This document shows positions 33,578 to 42,907 of a stretch of 42,907 bases of DNA, one piece after another. Numbering within the stretch: position 1 is the stretch's first letter; the number at the start of each line of letters is the position of its first letter. The translations under genes were made by a program, and so were the position numbers. The notes under the pieces are model-generated. The model ran no database searches and had not been told where the DNA came from. It saw only the letters and a list, made by a program, of their open reading frames with translations. The DNA comes from Rhizophagus sp. LPA8_4_AMF (taxonomy: Eukaryota > Glomeromycota > Glomeromycetes > Glomerales > Glomeraceae): contig JADRCO010000215.1 in the NCBI GenBank assembly GCA_021464525.1, positions 1 through 42,907 of the forward strand, written 5' to 3'.

Positions 33578-36015
33578 TTACTTTATATATGAAAGATTCT
33601 CACAAACATGATTAATTTTTGGCCTAGATAAGCTATCCGTGTGCCAACATTTTGTGTAAAGATTTTTATATTCAGCAGGAACATAGGGAATATCAACATC
33701 TTCTCTATAACCAGCTTTAATTTGTTGAATTAATTTTAAAACACCGTCACATTGATACGGTACTTTTTCACTCATTATTTCCCATAAAAGAGTTCCTAAA
33801 CTATAGATATCCACGGGATAATTATCTTTTCTATGACTTCTACTATTCTCCAAAAATAAATTTGGATCTATATATCCAATATTATCAAAAAGTTCACTAC
33901 TAATGTATAAATCCTTACCCCTGAGATCTTTATTCTCAAATGGCAAAGGTAAATTTGAAATTTTAGGAATTTTATCAAATAACAGAATATTGGTTGGATT
34001 CTATAAGGAGAAATTAAAGTTAGTTAAATAAAAAGAGTATGTAAAATAAATTATACTAAATAAATTGTATTGCTTACTATGTTTGCGTGAACGACACCAT
34101 TATTATGCAAGACCTTAATGCCGTTTGCGATGCCTTTTGCAATTTCTAACTTTTCACCAAATGCTAATTTATTTTTTTTTATATAATTTCTTAAATTACC
34201 ATTATTGGCGAATGGCATTGCCAAAAATAGATTTTTTTCGTCTGTAAAAATAATTAAGTTAATAAAAATTAATTTACAAAATGAATAAAAACCATACATT
34301 ATAACTCTTTACCTTTAACACCAACTCCCAAAAATTCAACAATATTTTTGTCTTGATATATATGATCCCATCTACTTATCTAAATAACAATAATAATTAA
34401 TTAGAAAAAATATGAATATTACATCGGGGAAATTAATTTATCATTCCGCATCACACCCTCCACTGGAAAATTCTATTTGTCACCCCCTATTGTCACACAT
34501 CTAATGATTAAGGAATATCCCTCAGTTTGTTAATATTACTTATTTACTTACTTTTTGTTGTAATAATTCCGTTAATATTGAATCCATTCTCTCTTTAGTT
34601 TTATCCAATTTGTTGATTTGCAAAGTTTTGATTGCAATTCTTCTTTGTGATTTGGTTGCAAAAGTAATCCTTCCAACACCATCAAAAAATTCTTCATCCT
34701 TAATTTGATCATACTGAATAATTTCGATTTCTCTTCCTTGATTAGGTCTACTAGCATATTCATCCCGACTTCTTGACGTAGCTACAAATTCTTGTTTAAG
34801 ATAATACATTTCCTTCATTTCATTTCTTTCTTGTGGGGACATATTCTCCTTAAAATAATCATCCAAAACTTTATTAATTTCATTTTGGATCTCTGTTAAG
34901 CTCGGGCGTTTTGATGGATCGGAATTCCAACATTTTTCCATTAAATCCGAATAATGTTTTGGGGTTCTTTCCATAATTTCTGGTCTTAATCCATTTACAA
35001 TTTCTTCCGACAAGAATTTTGTTGGTCTATCATCAAATGGTTGACGACCTGTTGAAACTTCCCACATAATCATTGCAAAACTATAAATATCCGAACTCGT
35101 GGTCATTTTTTCCGCTTTCTCCTTTTTTAACATCTCCGGAGCAACATATGACATAGTTCCAAAACTTTCTTCTGGTGGATTGTCAATTGGTCTGCAGAAT
35201 CGCAGATCACCAATTAGCCAGATTTCACGACTAATTGAGAATCTTACAATCCCAGAATGTAAGTCTCCATGAATAAGTTTTTTGCTATGGATGCTTCCTA
35301 ATGATTCCAATATATTCTGGAGAATCCTATATTTATGTACCCAAGAAAGAGTACTTATGTGCTCCTTTAAATGATATTTTAAATTATACAGAATATTCTC
35401 TGTGATGATCATATAGTCGTTGTTTCCATCTTTGGTTAACCCGTAAATTCGTATAACTGGCGACAAAGATGATGTTAATAATAAATGCGCTTTTATCTCC
35501 TGAAGTGGAAAAGTCGGATTATTCATGGTCACGTTTTTAATAGTCACAAAGTGTGGACCGAATCTTTTTAATTCTTGTCTACTAAAATCCCAACTCACAT
35601 ATCTTCCCTCCGTCCACAATGCTTTCATTTTATGATACATACCACCTTCGCTGGCATATTGGATATCCTGAAGATTACTGTAAGGGATCCATTCTATAAT
35701 ATTATCTGGCCTACGTATATTTTTTTGACAACTTTCAATCCACTCATCAAGTTCCTCATTCTCGGAGGTCCACTTTTCAAAGTGGGCCTCTAAAAAATTT
35801 CGAATACAAAATTCGCAAGAGTTCAAATTGTCGCACACTTGGTGACATTTCCTACATTGTTTTTCTTTAATGATATTCCTTAAAATGTCATTTGCCTTCT
35901 TAATGTTCTCGGATTTTTCTGTGTTGCTTAAAGTTTCTACTTTCTTTATAGCTTCAATAGTATCAATAATAGATTGTGTTGAGATTTCTAAGCCTTCAAT
36001 AGGATCCATTATCAA
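33578..36015 (-). CDS. Zinc-ribbon TKL kinase fused to a C-terminal pseudokinase
   Basis: Four exons (36015-34552, 34379-34313, 34241-34078, 34000-33578) join in frame to 705 residues. A Cys-rich motif (CRKCHQVC...CEFC, residues 54-70) and FEKWTSENEELDEWI precede kinase 1 (about 110-385). Kinase 1 keeps VTIK, HGD (249-251) and SSDIYSFAMIMWEVSTGRQP. It has lost the glycine loop, the Asn after HGD (DLHSGI) and the Gly of DFG (DLR, 270-272), so activity is doubtful. The linker (IEIIQYDQIKDEEFF, IAIKTLQINK) leads to the pseudokinase: FLAMPFANNGNLRNYIKK, VVHANI|NPTNIL for HRD, KISNLPL for [23 protein letters not shown]. The start could be 36015 or the next ATG at 36009. The pseudokinase is the paralogue of the 11028-12022 gene. 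Confidence 0.85.
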
Positions 36016-37045
36016 GTCGAAACTTTTTCAGAAATACAAGAGTGATTTTTTGCCGTAACCGACACTCTTTCCTTTCTGCCTTTTTAAATGTTTTGTTACA
36101 TGTGACAGGTCTAATTATCATGCGGTGAAATTTTGTAAAACGCTCGATAATCATCCGTACATAATCATGCATATAAAGATACCATACATTAGTCATATGA
36201 TTGTATTGTTAGATTGCACAAAGTTAAAAATGGCTAAATGAAAATCTATATTTATTTTTGGAAAAAAAAATTCTTATCAGATATCAAAAAAAAAAAACGA
36301 ATTAATTGTTTAAAATTTTACGTAATCACATATTGATGGCTGATAATGTAGATAACTGATAACATTTTTTGTGTTATGCGCCGACCACGTGACAGTACAA
36401 TACTGAATATTTCAACTCTTGACAATATGTGATAAAAACTGTTTAAAAGAACAACTGAATTAGGAGTGTTCCTCCGAAGATTCAAGCTGTTGTTTCGGAC
36501 TATATTTTATACACGTTAACATCGGGCGTCGTTTTTAATTAGAACATATCGTCCGTATGGATTAGATACTTGAATACCAACAGTTTTAAAATATCTTGGC
36601 TGAGGTCGAGAGAGTAAGAGTTTAAAGCATCCAGTCGATATTGGTAACAAGAAAGAAAGTTTAGCTTACATACTTAACTTTTGGGAGCAAATAATCGTTT
36701 AACACGATAATTATCATTTTTATTTGATTCTTAATATACATGCTTTTGTTACAATAAGAAATCTTGGATAATGAAGTAAAAGAGACATTATGTTTTCTCG
36801 TCTGATGAGATTTAATTTTCTAATTTTTAAAGATCTTGTCATTAGGGAATTCTTATTCCTCTTGTTCTTATGATCGAAAATATCATCTTTGATGATTAAA
36901 AAACTTCTGATTTTGCACATCGTCACGTGACAGATGGACATGAAAACTATTATTTACAGATTCAATTCCAACTCTCGTTATTTATACAAAAATAACATAT
37001 CCTAATATTTGTTTAGTTATATATGGTAATAATAATTAATGATAA
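36016..37045. other. Spacer with an orphan coding-like ORF
   Basis: This spacer lies between two minus-strand kinase genes. CACGTG motifs occur at 36386 and 36924. The stretch 36430-36665 is less AT-rich and includes the open frame listed separately. The remainder is AT-rich with no gene seen. Confidence 0.45.
36516..36665 (-). other. Open frame fragment with coding-like composition
   Basis: The frame is open from 36665 to TAA at 36516 and reads SRPQPRYFKTVGIQVSNPYG followed by RYVLIKNDARC. It has no ATG and no obvious splice acceptor. The residue mix is far from what AT-rich noise gives, so a stranded exon or transposon piece is plausible. The family is not recognised. Confidence 0.3.
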
Positions 37046-38836
37046 TTACAAATATGAATGGCCAAGTACAAATAATTTAAAGACGAAATAAAAAAAAATA
37101 AAGTAGAAAGGAAAAAAAAGAAATATAATAAATATCTGCTGAATTGCGATTACAGACGGTATAGTGGTTTGTACAACGGTTTGTGATCTTTCAACAACTC
37201 GACTCGGTATTGGATGTAATAATGGAAATATGTTATGTTTTTCATATAATTTTTGTAACATGTTAAACAATTGCTGAATCCCCGGTCTTAATGAAGGTTC
37301 TTCCACCCAAGCAAGTTTAATAATATCGCAATACTCATTTTGAATTAAACTAGAATCTGATTCAATATCCAATTTTTCTCTACCTCCACCTAAAACATGG
37401 TCTAATATTTCTGTTAGATTTTTATTTTCATATGGCTTTTTTTGAAAAGCAAGCTCCCAAAGGAGCATCCCAAAACTAAAAATTTCGCATTGAATAGTAT
37501 ATCTATTAATTTCTTTCCGCTTTTTAGGATCCCTTAAATGTCGAATGCATTCTAATTTCTCAGGGGCCATCCAATGCATTATATCAAAAACGTTATCATT
37601 AGGAAGAGTGATGCCGTTAAATTCACGAGCAAGACTGAAATTTGAAATTTTAGGCAACATTTTTTCTGTGATTAAAATATTTTCACATTTTAAATCATGA
37701 TGGAGAATATTTACGGAATGCAAAAAAGCCAACCCACGACAGATATCCCTCACAATTGATATTTTTGCCTCCCATCTAATAAGATTTTTTTCATACATTT
37801 CTCTTAAATTTCCATGTTCCGCCCATTCAAAAACCATCACATTTTTCTCATATATTTCTGATAGACCATAAAATTGAATAATATATGGACAAATATTCAA
37901 TTTTTCTAGGATAGCAAGATGCTTCTGAATGTTGTTCATAGATATGGGTTTACAAGCAACATCCATTGCCCGATAAACTTTTTTTTGAATGGTACCTTTA
38001 CGTATGACATGAAGTGACGCGTCTTCCAATTCTGAAGGTTTAATTTGGTTGGTTTCTAATATTAAATTTGAATTATTTACTTGTTCATTAAGTAAAAGAA
38101 TTTTATTAATTTCTTCATTGAGTGGCGTAAAATCAAGTGATTTACTTTTATCACCATATTCTAAGATTTTATTATTTTGTTCGATAATTTTATAATTTTG
38201 ACTTTCAATATTATTTATTTTAAAAATAATTTCCTGATTCTGAATTTGAATTTCATTGGTGTTAGAGACGAATTCTTTAGTTCTATTGTCAATAGTCGTA
38301 ATACCTCCTTCAATGTTATCCAAAAATTTCATCATTTCAATCATATCAAGATGTAAAAATGATAAATATTTATTCATCTGTTCATTTGTAGTAATAGTTA
38401 TTGCCAAGTTTAAATCTTTTGAACAATTATCAAATTCTTCAATAATCTCTCGAAATTTTTCTTTAATACTCCCGCTTGAATAAAATTTTTTAAATTTTGA
38501 TAATTGAGTAATATCATTACAAAAATCTCTAATATTTTTTAAACAATTTACATATTTATCAAGAGATTTACTATAACCTTGACTAAGAAATTTATCAATA
38601 TTCTCTTCTTTTTCTTCAATTAATCCTTTAAGCGTACCTTCTGCATTTTTAGCTCGATTAACTAATACTTCACAGGTTTTTTTATTATACTGGGCATTTT
38701 CATAAGCTTCTGCTATTTCTTTTGTTAAACCAGAAATTAAAGATATAAAAGGTAAGAAAGATCCGACATGTTCCATAACTTTGGATGACGTTTCCACAAA
38801 TTTACTAATTCCATCTGCGCAACTTATACTTTGCAT
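37046..38836 (-). CDS. MLKL-like protein: helical bundle, coiled coil, pseudokinase; no Sel1 repeats
   Basis: A single frame of 596 residues is clearly homologous along most of its length to the 13930-16116 protein. Helical bundle about 12-150 (MEHVGSFLPFISLISGLTKE); coiled coil about 155-260; kinase fold about 270-535. It has VACK (Lys 296), HHD with the following Asn (379-386), and NFS in place of DFG (399-401), so the metal-binding Asp is lost. Unlike its paralogue it stops before the Sel1 region and ends in an odd hydrophobic stretch rich in Phe and Ile (about 562-596). That tail is either a membrane anchor or read-through of T-rich 3' sequence after a lost exon, and it should be treated as uncertain. 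The start MQSISCADGI is the first ATG. Confidence 0.8.
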   Translation of the reverse strand: MQSISCADGISKFVETSSKVMEHVGSFLPFISLISGLTKEIAEAYENAQYNKKTCEVLVNRAKNAEGTLKGLIEEKEENIDKFLSQGYSKSLDKYVNCLKNIRDFCNDITQLSKFKKFYSSGSIKEKFREIIEEFDNCSKDLNLAITITTNEQMNKYLSFLHLDMIEMMKFLDNIEGGITTIDNRTKEFVSNTNEIQIQNQEIIFKINNIESQNYKIIEQNNKILEYGDKSKSLDFTPLNEEINKILLLNEQVNNSNLILETNQIKPSELEDASLHVIRKGTIQKKVYRAMDVACKPISMNNIQKHLAILEKLNICPYIIQFYGLSEIYEKNVMVFEWAEHGNLREMYEKNLIRWEAKISIVRDICRGLAFLHSVNILHHDLKCENILITEKMLPKISNFSLAREFNGITLPNDNVFDIMHWMAPEKLECIRHLRDPKKRKEINRYTIQCEIFSFGMLLWELAFQKKPYENKNLTEILDHVLGGGREKLDIESDSSLIQNEYCDIIKLAWVEEPSLRPGIQQLFNMLQKLYEKHNIFPLLHPIPSRVVERSQTVVQTTIPSVIAIQQIFIIFLFFPFYFIFFYFVFKLFVLGHSYL

Positions 38837-39339
38837 GATTTGATTGGTCTAAGGATAAATAATATAATCACTAATAAATTTCGAAATGATAATTTATACC
38901 GTTTGAATTATTTGAATTAATCTTGTTACTATGATATATATTTATAAGAAAAAACCATTTTTTATTTTTTTTTGCTCACTGCGGTAATTACGGCTTTATT
39001 TATTTATTATGTAAATTTTAGAAAGAAAACAATCGGCATATGCACAACGTAAGTTTTTGTTTATAATAAATGGTTTCACCAAACTTTTTTTTACAAATGA
39101 ACTCTAGAAAAGTAAATTATACAATGAAAATTACTATAATTCTTTACATATAAAATACATGTTCTTTTCTATGAAGAAATCTTGTCACATGAATTTATTA
39201 TAAAATAGTGATGTTATTGTAACATCAAATTTGTTAAATCAAATTCCGATTTCTTTTAACAGTATTTTTATTTAAAATTTTTTTTTTTATTTACATCTAA
39301 AAGATAATCTACAATAAAAAAAGGAAATTAGTATGGCTT

Positions 39340-39487
39340 TGTATGATACCTGATTGAGACGCATAATTATACACCCCCGTTCAATCGATATAATAAGCGC
39401 GTATTATTTTATCTATATTCAAAATCCTTACGTCACCCGTGACGGATCGGGATCGCTACACTAAATTAATTATCTTGGTATCATACA
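39340..39487. repeat. Inverted-repeat element, 148 bp, ends TGTATGATACC
   Basis: TGTATGATACC at 39340-39350 is perfectly inverted as GGTATCATACA at 39477-39487. The inside is less AT-rich than the flanks and contains the short palindrome CGTCACCCGTGACG. It is likely a MITE. No clear target duplication was seen. Confidence 0.55.
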
Positions 39488-39738
39488 GTAAATAAGATTA
39501 TTGATAGAGTTCTAATTTGTGAAATTACAATACAAATTAATAGATAATTTAGTGTATTAAATTGGTTTCAATTTTTCGCATTATGATTTATGATTTATGA
39601 AAAATTGGAATAGGACGGATGGACTAGTTGAACGCTAATAATATTGATAAATATATTTAAAAACATTAATGTACAAAGGAGGAAATGGTGAAAAATGGCT
39701 TGTCAAGTACTCCCAAGAACAATTAAGGGAAAACTGTT

Positions 39739-39855
39739 TACTGCGGAACATTAAGAGAATATTTAAAGAAAAAATTTCAAACTTAAGCTATATAACCTGC
39801 AAATCGTCTTAGATGATTTAGTATGAAGATTTAATTGATTTGTTAAAACTCTTAT
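39739..39855 (+). pseudogene. Decayed TKL kinase fragment
   Basis: The plus strand reads YCGTLREYLKKKF, the hinge and alpha-D segment typical of the kinases in this window. Pieces resembling LQI...DDLV and YEDLIDL follow, separated by stops and frame changes, where intact copies have the helix before HRD and the HRDL itself. No other exon was found around it. Confidence 0.45.
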
Positions 39856-41317
39856 ATTCAATTTTCAAATTATTTCTTTTTTTTTAAAAAATAAAAATAA
39901 AAAAAATTTTTTTAAATTATATAATTTTGACGTATTTAGCCATCATATGATATTTTTTTAATTGATTATTCGTAACGAGATAAAAAATTTTAAATTAAAA
40001 ATATGTCAAGACCGTTATTGATAATAATGATACGAACAGCATAAAAATAACTACTAAATCTGCTTTTGTCTAGCGAAAAATAAATTGCCTCGAGTAATAG
40101 ATTGATATTACGGACATATTCAGCTATTTAATTATAAAATTTGTAAAAAGTGGACTAGTTGAAATAATATTTACGATTGTAAATAAAAAGTTGTAATAAA
40201 GAAATTATTTCATAACGATATTCAAAATTTGAACAAAGAGGTAAAAAATTTGGTTTTTATTTATTTTTTTTTTAAAATGAAAAATATCCATTTTAATTTT
40301 ATCACGTATTCAAAATGTATAATTCATGTCATTGGAACGAATATGATACAATGTAATAAACAAAGTTGAATTATTTTGGCAGAGATCGGTAAATATAATA
40401 AGATTATTATTCGAATACACTAACTTTCATAGTCTCTGAAGTTTATGAACATAATTGGGAAACCAAATATAAACTTTCGTCTGATATAAATAATTACTTA
40501 ATTGTTAGCATTCACGTGATCGCGATCTGATATGACCCAAAAAATCAATGTATTTATTCTAATTCACAACTTAGTTAAAATTTATATATATGTGTGTATG
40601 TTTATTTATTTTTATTAAGCATACGGACAATATAGTTATAAGCCAAAACATTGGAAAAAAGATAAACCTTAGTTTGCAGCACAAATAACTAATTTCAGTT
40701 GAAACAACATCAACAAGAAAGCAAGGAAAATAAATTGAGCGAACAATCTATCAAAAGTTTTTGCCGGTTGGCGCAATTCGCCTGCCACTCGTACATAATT
40801 TGGAATATAAACAAGCCTGCATTCATCGATCATTTAAACATTTATAGCTTAGACTGCTAGGGAAATAAATTCCATTTGATAGGTTTTAAGCATGATCATC
40901 AAAACAGATCTCTGTTTATTATGTGATAATAATACGCGGAAAACATGAGAAAGCGCCTGACTCAATACAACAATTTATTCAAATTTATACAAATTGCTTT
41001 TTAAACTATAAGATAATTGAACGGTCGATGCTTTAACAAATTTTTGATTAAATATCTACAAAAATATCAAATTATAATTATTAATAACAGTAAGCAATCA
41101 GATGAATCGGAGTTAGGAGTTTAAGTGGCTTTAAACTTGAGAAATCACTCTATATTTCATATATATATATACATATATTTATACTTACATTATAGTCTTT
41201 TTAGATAAGCCGAATACACAACGTATTTATTATTATTTCTTTAAATCCCTGATATTTTATACTTAAATAATGCTTTATGTAAAAAATAAAGAATATTAAT
41301 ACGTAAAATTTTTTGTA

Positions 41318-41600
41318 TACATCTTCAATAAATGGTCTAGATAAACTACCCTTATCCGATACTTATTATAAAGACCTTTATGACACAGTATTCATTTATA
41401 CATTCAGCAGGAACATTAGGTATATTGAAAGATCAATTTCTCTACGACCTTTTTAATTTCCTTGATTAATTTTATGACACCTTTTGTATCTTTTGAATAT
41501 AGTATTTATCACTCATTATTTCCCATAACAGACTTCTTAAATTATCCATTGATTTTCTCTTTTTTTAAAATGCTCATTTGGTAATGAATATATCAACCAT
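41318..41600 (-). pseudogene. Decayed C-lobe of the HEN/SNL pseudokinase family
   Basis: The minus strand carries LLWEIMSDK, then frame-shifted matches to the GVLKLIQQIKAGYRE region, NVPAE, and the end TATCTAGACC that mirrors the S-L-S-R-P codons of the 33578-36015 gene. Upstream, AATTTAAGAAGTCTGTTATG matches the IYSLGSLL codons of the 11028-12022 gene. Several stops and indels break it. Confidence 0.7.
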
Positions 41601-41914
41601 TAATACAAATAACTAAAAATTAACCCCGATATATTGTTACTTACATATGATGATTTGATTTTATCACCGTGAAATTGCTCTTGATATTTATCCAAGACTA
41701 ATATTTTTGTTACTATTATATACTGTATGATGATAAATTCTCCTTCATTAATATTGATTTCATCCTTTATAAATATTGCTTCATGATGGTGTTTTATTAT
41801 CATCTTTTTTTATAAATCTTTAATTATATCTAAGTATCCATATTGATATATAATAATCTCCCAATGAATTAATCACAAATTTTCATATGTCAATTATAAT
41901 AAATAATAGTATAA
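41601..41914. other. Spacer between two kinase remnants
   Basis: A minus-strand open frame covers 41600-41803 (start MIIKHHHEAIFIKDEINI). It may be part of the decayed pseudokinase's upstream sequence or chance. I could not align it convincingly with the linkers of the intact genes. Confidence 0.25.
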
Positions 41915-42590
41915 ATTCTAAGTCTTACCAATCGTCTTAGTTTCTTCAAAAGAATTTGATAATATAGGGTTAAAGTTTCAGTAACTGCACTAATACTAGA
42001 TTATTAATCCCAACAACATTTGTAAAGTATATAAATATATAATAATAATCCAGAGTAAGAATCTTTTAACTCTCACATAATCTGGCGATTATTTTCATTG
42101 CCAAACATGAAAATTTCCTAGAACACGGCACCCTAAGTTATAAATATTTGGTTGTAAATCTATTCATATAATATCTAAATTTACTTAAACATTTGGATTT
42201 TCAATAACTCTTGTATTGACCACAAGGATGATTTATTAATATATTATTACTATGTTTATAAAAAAATTACACATTGTATTATAACAAAAACTTCAATATT
42301 AATTTTAACTTACGAGGCCATAATGATTAATGGAAAAAGTTTCTATTTTCATACCCCATTCACTTTATACAAATACATTCTTAGGTATTCTGGTCTGCAT
42401 ATTCAAAATTATTATATATGATGTTTCTGTTTGTTCTGCAAAAAATTGTCAACATAAATCGTATAATAATTTTAATTAAATCTCGTTGACTTAATATGTA
42501 TAAGAATATTTTTACTTCATTAACCCTAAAATGCTTACAATGTTTTTGCTTTGTAGTGTGAATTTGCGCCTATTTTCAAAAAACTATAAT
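41915..42590 (-). pseudogene. Decayed duplicate of the 32133-33377 kinase gene
   Basis: Reading leftward, the segment follows the intact gene from exon 2 to the last donor. Matches include the intron end AAAATAG before exon 2, AAAAACATTGTAAG and TTAGGGTT (exon 2), GAAACATCATATATAAT and GCCTCGTAAGTTAAAA (exon 3 and its donor), GATTTACAACCAAATATTTA (for the RSDIYSLG codons), TGTTGGGAT (CWD) and GACGATTGGTAAG at the 3' end. Many indels and stops remove any frame. Exon 1 with the glycine loop is missing. It lies just upstream, on the same strand, of the decayed pseudokinase. Confidence 0.8.
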
Positions 42591-42907
42591 CAGAAAAATG
42601 TCTGATACTTATATACTACTTCTATGGTGTGGTTTTAAGAGTGTCTACGCGACTTATGTTAAATGTCGATCATGGCTCATATGATGTCAGCATCTCCAAA
42701 AAGAGCACCCTTAACCTAGACCCCCGGGCTAGGTTAATATCCTAGACCCCACTTCTTTTAAATATGATTGGTTCAAAATAATTATCATTAGCCACATATT
42801 TTGTGTAACCAAAAAAAAAAATATTTCAGATTTTTTTCGCGCACGTTAAAAAATTTAAACTTATGAAAAAAGTGAAAAAATCATGTATTCAAAAATTAAA
42901 AAAAAAA
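42591..42907. other. Right-edge spacer with a palindrome
   Basis: TTAACCTAG (42711-42719) and CTAGGTTAA (42729-42737) form a short hairpin around ACCCCCGGG, with CCTAGACCCC repeated just after. This could be an element end. No coding frame was seen up to the edge. Confidence 0.4.

Larger units (their letters stand above)
38837..41317. other. Gene-poor spacer with repeats and a kinase remnant
   Basis: It includes the promoter side of the 37046-38836 gene, an inverted-repeat element at 39340-39487, a kinase remnant at 39739-39855 and a CACGTG at 40513. The inverted string ACACTAAATTA (39458-39468) / TAATTTAGTGT (39546-39556) lies nearby. From 39860 to 41317 I saw no coding signal, only AT-rich sequence. 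Confidence 0.45.

Noticed and set aside
13930..38836. Possible NLR-type immune receptors in the cluster
   Set aside because: No NB-ARC or NACHT P-loop (GxxxxGKS/T) motif was seen; the ordered modules are kinase folds, helical bundles and Sel1 repeats.

Overview
Organism. The window is about 70% A+T with long homopolymer runs. Its genes carry many short GT-AG introns of roughly 60-100 nt, one with an exact TACTAAC branch site. It is dominated by TKL-type kinases, Sel1-repeat proteins and decayed copies of both. This fits a nuclear contig of an arbuscular mycorrhizal fungus, most likely Rhizophagus or a close relative (inference from gene content and style). I saw no rRNA, tRNA or CRISPR array.

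Layout. The first 10.3 kb is ordinary conserved eukaryotic sequence: the 5' end of an unidentified gene leaving the left edge (-), a BAR-PH-ArfGAP-ankyrin gene (-), a head-to-head anoctamin/TMEM16 gene (+), and the Mediator subunit MED6 (+). From 11 kb on the window becomes accessory sequence: seven genes carrying nine kinase-fold domains, separated by AT-rich spacers holding inverted-repeat elements, a hAT-type MITE with an 8-bp target duplication, a broken Crypton-like recombinase, gene fragments and at least three decayed kinase copies.

The kinase cluster. Three genes (13930-16116, 28160-30607, 37046-38836, all -) share one plan: an N-terminal helical bundle, a coiled-coil linker, a kinase fold whose DFG aspartate is Asn, and in two of them C-terminal Sel1 repeats. 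This parallels MLKL, the necroptosis executioner (4-helix bundle, brace, pseudokinase), and the related fungal HeLo/HELL killer domains. A second group is a family of degenerate pseudokinases with HEN or HAN in place of HRD and SNL or TNL in place of DFG. It occurs alone (11028-12022), C-terminal to a kinase plus about 24 Sel1 repeats (20501-25844), and C-terminal to a zinc-ribbon TKL kinase (33578-36015). Only the gene at 32133-33377 keeps a full set of kinase motifs; the N-terminal kinase of the 20501-25844 gene keeps all but a normal glycine loop.

How they may work together (inference). Intact TKL kinases could signal through Sel1 scaffolds to pseudokinase partners, and the bundle-pseudokinase proteins are candidates for membrane-acting effectors of a self/non-self or cell-death response. 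The decayed copies at 39.7 kb and 41.3-42.6 kb show that the family is still turning over by duplication and loss.
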